56,443 bases of DNA from assembly GCF_002802985.1 (NCBI RefSeq), contig NZ_NVPT01000009.1, forward strand, positions 1-56,443, given 5' to 3'. Each line of letters begins with the position of its first letter. Position 1 is the stretch's first letter. Of the stretch, positions 52,222 to 56,443 are shown in pieces. Source of the DNA: Geodermatophilus chilensis (GTDB lineage: Bacteria; Actinomycetota; Actinomycetes; Mycobacteriales; Geodermatophilaceae). Made by a program: the position numbers and the translations under genes. Below the pieces are notes generated by a model. That model searched no databases. It was not told the origin of the DNA and was given only the letters and a program-made list of their open reading frames with translations.

Positions 52222-53655
52222 CTACACGTCGATGCCGGTGAGGACCAGCACGCGCTCCTCGGTGAGGTCCTCCATCGCCGCGTGCACGCCCTCGCGGCCG
52301 GTGCCGGAGTCCTTCACGCCGCCGTAGGGCATCTGGTCGGCGCGGAAGCTCGGCACGTCGCCGACCACCACTCCCCCGACCTCGAGCACCTGCGCCGCGC
52401 GGAAGGCGACCTGCAGGTCGCGGGTGAAGACGCCGGTCTGCAGCCCGAAGCGGCTGTCGTTGACCCGGGCGAACGCCTCGTCGACGGAGTCCACGGTGTC
52501 CAGGACGACGACCGGCCCGAACACCTCCTCGCAGGACACCTTCGCGTCGGCCGGGACGTCGGTGAGCACCGTGGGCGCGTAGGTGGCGCCGTCGCGGGTG
52601 CCGCCGGTGAGCACGCGGGCGCCGGCGGCCACCGCCTCCTCGACCCAGCTCTCCACCCGCCGGGCGGCCTGCTCGTCGATGAGCGGCCCGACGTCGGTCG
52701 CCGGGTCGGTGGGGACGCCGGTGACCAGCTTCTCCACGGCCTCCACCACGCGGCTGGTGAGCGCGTCGGCGACCGCACGGTGGGCGAACACCCGCTGCAC
52801 CGAGATGCAGGACTGCCCGGCCTGGTACATCGCGAAGGTCGCGATGCGGGACGCCGCCCAGTCCAGCGCCGCGTCGTCCTGGTCGGGCGCGACGATGGCC
52901 GCCGCGTTGCCGCCGAGCTCGAGGGTGACGTGCTTGCGCGGCGCGGACTCGCGGATCGACCAGCCGACCGGCACCGACCCGGTGAAGGAGACGACCGGCA
53001 GCCGCGGGTCCTGCACCAGCCGGGCGGCGACCTCGTTGGGCACCGGCAGCACCGACCAGGCGCCGGCCGGCAGCTCGGTCTCGGCCAGGATCTCGCCCAG
53101 CAGCAGCGCCGACAGCGGGGTGGCGGGGGCGGGCTTGACCACGATCGGCGCCCCGGCGGCGATCGCCGGGGCCACCTTGTGGGCCACCAGGTTGAGCGGG
53201 AAGTTGAACGGCGCGATGCCCAGCACCGGGCCGCGCGGCACCCGCCGGACCAGGGCCATCCGCCCGGTTGCCGCGGGGTCGGTGTCCAGCCGCTGCAGGC
53301 TGCCCGACCAGCGCCGTGCCTCCTCGGCCCCCCAGCGGAAGGTCGACACGGCGCGGGCCACCTCGAGCCGGGCCCACTTGAGCGGCTTGCCGGACTCCGC
53401 GGTGATCAGCGCGGCGACCTCCTCGCTGCGCTCGGCCAGCCGCCGGGACACGTGGTCGAGGGCGGCGGCCCGCGCGTGGGCGGGCAGCGCGGCGCAGGCG
53501 GCGCGAGCAGCAGCGGCGGCCGACACCGCGGCCTCGACGTCCTCGGCGGTGGCGTTCGTCGTCCGGCCGGCCGCGGAGCCGTCGAACGGCGAGCGCACCT
53601 CGACGACGTCGGTGCCGGTCCGGGGCTCCCCGGCGACCCAGTAGGGGGTGGTCAT
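52222..53655 (-). CDS. Aldehyde dehydrogenase family protein (succinate-semialdehyde-dehydrogenase-like)
   Basis: A protein of 477 residues from ATG 53655 (GAGGAGG at 4 nt). Catalytic Cys283 (QAGQSCISVQR), Glu246 (LELGGNAAAIV) and Asn151 (APFNFPLN) are present. The QSCISVQRVF and LELGGN motifs belong to the group of succinate-semialdehyde, phosphonoacetaldehyde and glyceraldehyde-type dehydrogenases rather than the betaine-aldehyde group. It could finish the GABA route to succinate, but it sits with a hydroxypyruvate-isomerase-like gene and an SDR, so another aldehyde such as tartronate or malonate semialdehyde is equally possible. Confidence 0.88.
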   Translation of the reverse strand: MTTPYWVAGEPRTGTDVVEVRSPFDGSAAGRTTNATAEDVEAAVSAAAAARAACAALPAHARAAALDHVSRRLAERSEEVAALITAESGKPLKWARLEVARAVSTFRWGAEEARRWSGSLQRLDTDPAATGRMALVRRVPRGPVLGIAPFNFPLNLVAHKVAPAIAAGAPIVVKPAPATPLSALLLGEILAETELPAGAWSVLPVPNEVAARLVQDPRLPVVSFTGSVPVGWSIRESAPRKHVTLELGGNAAAIVAPDQDDAALDWAASRIATFAMYQAGQSCISVQRVFAHRAVADALTSRVVEAVEKLVTGVPTDPATDVGPLIDEQAARRVESWVEEAVAAGARVLTGGTRDGATYAPTVLTDVPADAKVSCEEVFGPVVVLDTVDSVDEAFARVNDSRFGLQTGVFTRDLQVAFRAAQVLEVGGVVVGDVPSFRADQMPYGGVKDSGTGREGVHAAMEDLTEERVLVLTGIDV

Positions 53656-53780
53656 GCGTCCTCCTCGGGACGTGGGCGGTGTCCTCGCTGAATCTGCGAG
53701 ATCCGGGGCCCACGGGCCAGTGCCGGAGCGTCCACCGCGAGGTGCCCCCACGCGCCGACCTGGCACACCACCGTCGCCTA

Positions 53781-54584
53781 TCAGCCCGCGGCGCGACGCT
53801 CCCGTGGCAGCCAGGCGAACGGGTCGCCGTCCCCCGGCAGGTGCTCGAGGGCGACCCAACCGCCGTAGCCCGCGTCCTCGAGCCGGCGCAGGTGCCGCAC
53901 GAGGTCGAGCTGCCCGGTGCCCGGCGCACCACGTCCGGGGGCGTCGGCGACCTGCACGTGCGCGGCCCGGGGGCCGTGGAGGGCGACCACCCGGTCGAGG
54001 TCCTCGCCGTTGACCGCGAGGTGGTAGAGGTCGAGGAGCAGGCCGAGCGCGCGCACTCCGCTCTCCGCCGCCACCCGGTCGACGACGGCGAGCGCGTCCT
54101 CCGCCCTCCGCAGCGGATAGCGCGGCGCCGCGCTGAGCGGCTCGAGGAGCACCGTGCCACCGATCCCCGCCGCCGCCCGCCCGGCGAGGGCCAGGTGCTC
54201 GACGGCCAGCGCGTCCTGCGCGGCGGGGACGGCGCCCTCGGCCCGGTTGCCGTACAGCGCGTTGAACAGCCGCGCGCCCAGCCGCTCCCCGATGCCGACG
54301 GTGGCGGCGACCGCGTCGCGCCACTCCCCCTCCCGGCCGGGTAGCGACACCAGTCCGCGCTCGCCGTCGGCCATCGCACCGGCCGGGAAGTTGAGCGCGA
54401 CCAGCCGTATCCCGGCGTCCTCGACCGACCGGGCGAACGCCTCGACCTCCCGGTCCGCGGGCGTGACCGAGTCGAACGGCCACCACGACTCGACCGCGGT
54501 GAACCCGGCATCCCGGGCCGCTTGCGGCCGGCGCTCGAGCGGCAGGTCGCCGAAGAGGAGGGAGGTGTTGACGGCCCAGCGCAC
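53781..54584 (-). CDS. Hydroxypyruvate isomerase-like TIM-barrel protein
   Basis: A protein of 267 residues in the xylose-isomerase-like (AP endonuclease 2) fold. Start MRWAVNTSLLFGDLPLERRPQAARDAGF resembles Hyi proteins (core RWAVNTSLLFGDLPL). Metal-binding Glu residues are expected in VLLEPLS and ALEHLP, with LLLDLYHLAVNGEDL and HVQVADAPGRGAPGTGQLD between (core HVQVADAPGRGAPGTG), which is the family motif. Hyi interconverts hydroxypyruvate and tartronate semialdehyde in glyoxylate use. GTG start, 9 nt after the SDR gene, so both are one transcript. Confidence 0.87.
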   Translation of the reverse strand: MRWAVNTSLLFGDLPLERRPQAARDAGFTAVESWWPFDSVTPADREVEAFARSVEDAGIRLVALNFPAGAMADGERGLVSLPGREGEWRDAVAATVGIGERLGARLFNALYGNRAEGAVPAAQDALAVEHLALAGRAAAGIGGTVLLEPLSAAPRYPLRRAEDALAVVDRVAAESGVRALGLLLDLYHLAVNGEDLDRVVALHGPRAAHVQVADAPGRGAPGTGQLDLVRHLRRLEDAGYGGWVALEHLPGDGDPFAWLPRERRAAG

Positions 54585-54593
54585 CGGGACCCC

Positions 54594-55340
54594 TCAGCCC
54601 CGCCCGAGGTAGGGCATGCCGGTGGCCAGCATGGTGGTGAACGGAACGCTGACCTCGAGCGGCAGCCGGGCCATCTGCACCACCGCGTCGGCGACGTGCC
54701 CCGGGTCGAAGGTCGGCTCGGGCCGGACGGAGCCGTCGGCCTGGCGAGCCCCGTGCGCGATCCCGGCGGTCATCTCGGTGGCGGCGTTGCCGACGTCGAT
54801 CTGCCCGCAGACGATCCGGTGCGCGCGGCCGTCCAGTGCGATCGCCTTGGTCAGGCCGGTGACGGCGTGCTTGGTGGCGGTGTAGGCGACGCTTCCCGGC
54901 CGCGGCACGTGCGCGGAGATCGAGCCGTTGTTGACGATCCGCCCGCCCGGCGGGTCCTGCGCCTTCATCAGCCGGACGGCGGCGCGGGCGCAGAGGAAGA
55001 CGCCGGTGACGTTCACGTCCACGGTCGCCCGCCAGTCGGCGACCGCGACCTCGTCCACCTCGCCCGCGGGGCCGAAGGTGCCGGCGTTGTTGACCAGCAG
55101 GTCGAGTCGGCCCCAGGTGTCCCGGACGGCGTCGAACGCCGCGTCCACCTGCGCCTCGTCGGCGACGTCGGTGGGCAGCACGAGGACGCCGTCCCCGCCC
55201 CCGGCCGTCTCCTCCAGCGACGGACGGGTGCGTCCCAGCAGCGCCACGGACCAGCCGTCGGCCACCAGCGCCCGGGCGATGGCGCGGCCGAGTCCGGACC
55301 CGGCGCCGGTCACCACCGCGGTGCGGCGGTCGGCGGTCAC
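54594..55340 (-). CDS. Short-chain dehydrogenase/reductase
   Basis: A classical SDR of 248 residues from GTG 55340. NAD(P) motif TGAGSGLG, NNAG, and active-site Ser (NNGSIS) with YTATK. It oxidises or reduces an alcohol/carbonyl group. It is directly followed by the hydroxypyruvate-isomerase-like gene, then after 125 bp by the aldehyde dehydrogenase, suggesting a sugar-acid or hydroxy-acid pathway. Substrate not readable. Confidence 0.9.
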   Translation of the reverse strand: MTADRRTAVVTGAGSGLGRAIARALVADGWSVALLGRTRPSLEETAGGGDGVLVLPTDVADEAQVDAAFDAVRDTWGRLDLLVNNAGTFGPAGEVDEVAVADWRATVDVNVTGVFLCARAAVRLMKAQDPPGGRIVNNGSISAHVPRPGSVAYTATKHAVTGLTKAIALDGRAHRIVCGQIDVGNAATEMTAGIAHGARQADGSVRPEPTFDPGHVADAVVQMARLPLEVSVPFTTMLATGMPYLGRG

Positions 55341-55439
55341 GACGCGCCCCGCACGGCGGCACCGGCTGCGGGACCAGGGCTGGTGAGGTCGTCCACGCGC
55401 CCATCGTGGTCCGCTCCGCGCACCGGGACCAACCGGGTC

Positions 55440-55475
55440 GGCGCGACCCGCCTCCCTCGGGAGACGGGCCGCGCC
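55440..55475 (-). terminator. Hairpin between the two SDR genes
   Basis: GGCGCG-A-CCCG-C-CTCCC (55440-55456) pairs with GGGAG-A-CGGG-C-CGCGCC (55459-55475), with two mismatches. It ends the right-hand SDR transcript. Confidence 0.6.
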
Positions 55476-55490
55476 GGCCTTCTGCAGGAT

Positions 55491-55615
55491 CCCGCCCCGA
55501 GCCCGGCGAGGTGCTGGAACTGCCCCGTCCAGGGGCCCGCCCCGAGCCTGGGGAGGTGCTGGAACGGCCCCCCTGCAGGGGCCCGCCGCGAGCCCGCGAG
55601 CGGTGGGGGGCAGGG
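55491..55615. repeat. Tandem 45-46 bp direct repeat, 2.7 units
   Basis: Units start at 55491, 55536 and 55582, each beginning CCCGCC(C/G)CGAGCC. The first two continue with AGGTGCTGGAAC; the third diverges. The tract fills the 286-bp gap between the SDR genes, and no coding frame is supported. Confidence 0.75.
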
Positions 55616-55626
55616 GGGTCCTTCCG

Positions 55627-56388
55627 TCAGTGGATGTGCGAACCGCCGTTGACGTCGTACGTCGCGCCGGTGACGTACCCGGTCTCCTCCCGGCACAGGT
55701 AGGTGATCAGGTCGGCGACGTCCGAGACCCGGCCGTTGCGGCCCACGGGGATCCCGGCCACGAGCTGCGCCTTGCGCTCCCCCTCCAGGGCGCCGCCGGT
55801 GATGTCGGTGTCGATGAGCCCCGGCGCGACGGCGTTCACGGTGACGCCGTGCGGGCCGAGCTCGCGGGCCAGCGCCCGGGTGAAGCCGAGCTGACCGGCC
55901 TTGGCGGCGGAGTAGGCCACCCCGCCGAAGACCCCGCCGCCCCGCTCGGCCGAGACCGAGGAGAGGAAGACGATCCGGCCGAAGCTGCGCTCGGCCATGC
56001 CGGGCGCCAGGCGGCGGGTCACGTTGAACGCCCCCCGCACGTTGACGGCGAAGACGCGGTCCCACTCCTCACCGCTGACCTCGAGGAAGGGCGTCGGCGA
56101 GGTGATCCCGGCGTTGTTGACCAGGGCCCCGACCGGCGGCAGCGCGCCGTCGAGGACGGCCAGCGCGCTGTCGACGGAGGCCTCGTCGGTGACGTCGCAG
56201 CCCACGCCGACCGCCTGCACGTGGTTGCGGTCGGCCACCTCGTGGGCGGCGTCCTTGGCGCTGGCCTCGTCGAGGTCGAGCACGGCCACGTTCCAGCCGG
56301 CGGCGGCCAGGGCGTGGGCGGTGGCGCGGCCGATGCCGCGCGTGGAGCCGGCGCCGGTGACGACGGCGGTCCTGTCGGAGACGGACAT
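55627..56388 (-). CDS. Short-chain dehydrogenase/reductase (FabG-like)
   Basis: A protein of 253 residues from ATG 56388, with GGAGGAA 5 nt upstream; a longer frame to 56439 is Pro-rich and unlikely. NAD(P) motif TGAGSTRGIG with a 2-residue insertion against the usual GxxxGIG, NNAGI, LSSVS active-site Ser and YSAAK, ending with the family tail GYVTGATYDVNGGSHIH (core DVNGG). It is a 3-oxoacyl-ACP-reductase-type SDR acting probably on a small carbonyl compound. The gene upstream lies beyond the right edge; 56389-56443 shows no supported gene. Confidence 0.9.
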   Translation of the reverse strand: MSVSDRTAVVTGAGSTRGIGRATAHALAAAGWNVAVLDLDEASAKDAAHEVADRNHVQAVGVGCDVTDEASVDSALAVLDGALPPVGALVNNAGITSPTPFLEVSGEEWDRVFAVNVRGAFNVTRRLAPGMAERSFGRIVFLSSVSAERGGGVFGGVAYSAAKAGQLGFTRALARELGPHGVTVNAVAPGLIDTDITGGALEGERKAQLVAGIPVGRNGRVSDVADLITYLCREETGYVTGATYDVNGGSHIH

Positions 56389-56443
56389 GGGATTCCTCCA
56401 GAGGGGGTCAGGCGGTGGCGGGGGCGGTCGCTTAGACACATCT

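Noticed and set aside
52222-55404. A 1060-codon minus-strand frame suggesting a fused dehydrogenase
   Set aside because: The SDR and isomerase-like genes occupy other frames over 53781-55340 with clear motifs. Only the part from ATG 53655 is the aldehyde dehydrogenase.

Overview
The window is very GC-rich, densely packed actinobacterial chromosome with many GTG starts, many ATGA/GTGA start-stop overlaps and almost no repeats. Two copies of the DUF222/HNH (13E12-type) family, a 115-kDa-class NAD glutamate dehydrogenase and a large catabolic gene complement point to a soil actinomycete. A member of the Geodermatophilaceae or a relative is my best guess, but this is inference and no rRNA is present. 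No tRNA, rRNA, CRISPR or insertion sequence was seen. The content is almost entirely catabolic: small carboxylates, amines, amino acids, their transporters and their local regulators.

Layout. 1-1.7 kb: the N-terminal part of a DUF222 protein running off the left edge. 1.9-8.2 kb: a leftward unit of IclR regulator, ABC ATPase, permease, substrate-binding lipoprotein (interrupted by an in-frame amber codon), class III CoA-transferase and threonine ammonia-lyase. 8.4-14.4 kb: a small STAS-like protein, an esterase plus flavin monooxygenase pair with a divergent AraC regulator (the virS-mymA-lipR arrangement), a DUF5872-type protein and an amphipathic repeat protein. 14.6-21.0 kb: a lutABC-like lactate oxidation operon convergent with pyruvate carboxylase. 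21.4-25.6 kb: cytochrome P450, TetR regulator and MMPL exporter. 25.6-28.9 kb: GntR regulator divergent from a nitrilase-family amidase and an APC permease. 29.1-30.6 kb: a second, complete DUF222/HNH protein.

30.7-42.8 kb is the most coherent block. Flavin amino-acid monooxygenase, nitrilase-family amidase, cationic amino-acid permease, XRE-cupin regulator, ureohydrolase, GABA aminotransferase and NAD-glutamate dehydrogenase together match the arginine monooxygenase route: arginine to 4-guanidinobutyramide, 4-guanidinobutyrate, GABA plus urea, then succinate semialdehyde, with 2-oxoglutarate regenerated by the dehydrogenase. A PucR-type regulator lies divergent to the GABA-T/GDH pair.

42.8-52.0 kb is a second amine/oxidation locus that I cannot match to a known pathway. 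It has an ACT-type permease and LLM oxidoreductase, a soluble Cache-like protein overlapped with a GntR regulator, and divergently an Fe-S protein with a Gly/Cys tail, an FAD-linked oxidase, a 107-residue unknown and an aminoaldehyde dehydrogenase. A shared promoter motif links the two halves. 52.2-56.4 kb: aldehyde dehydrogenase, hydroxypyruvate-isomerase-like protein and two short-chain dehydrogenases. Every convergent gene pair is separated by a GC-rich hairpin that probably ends transcription from both sides.
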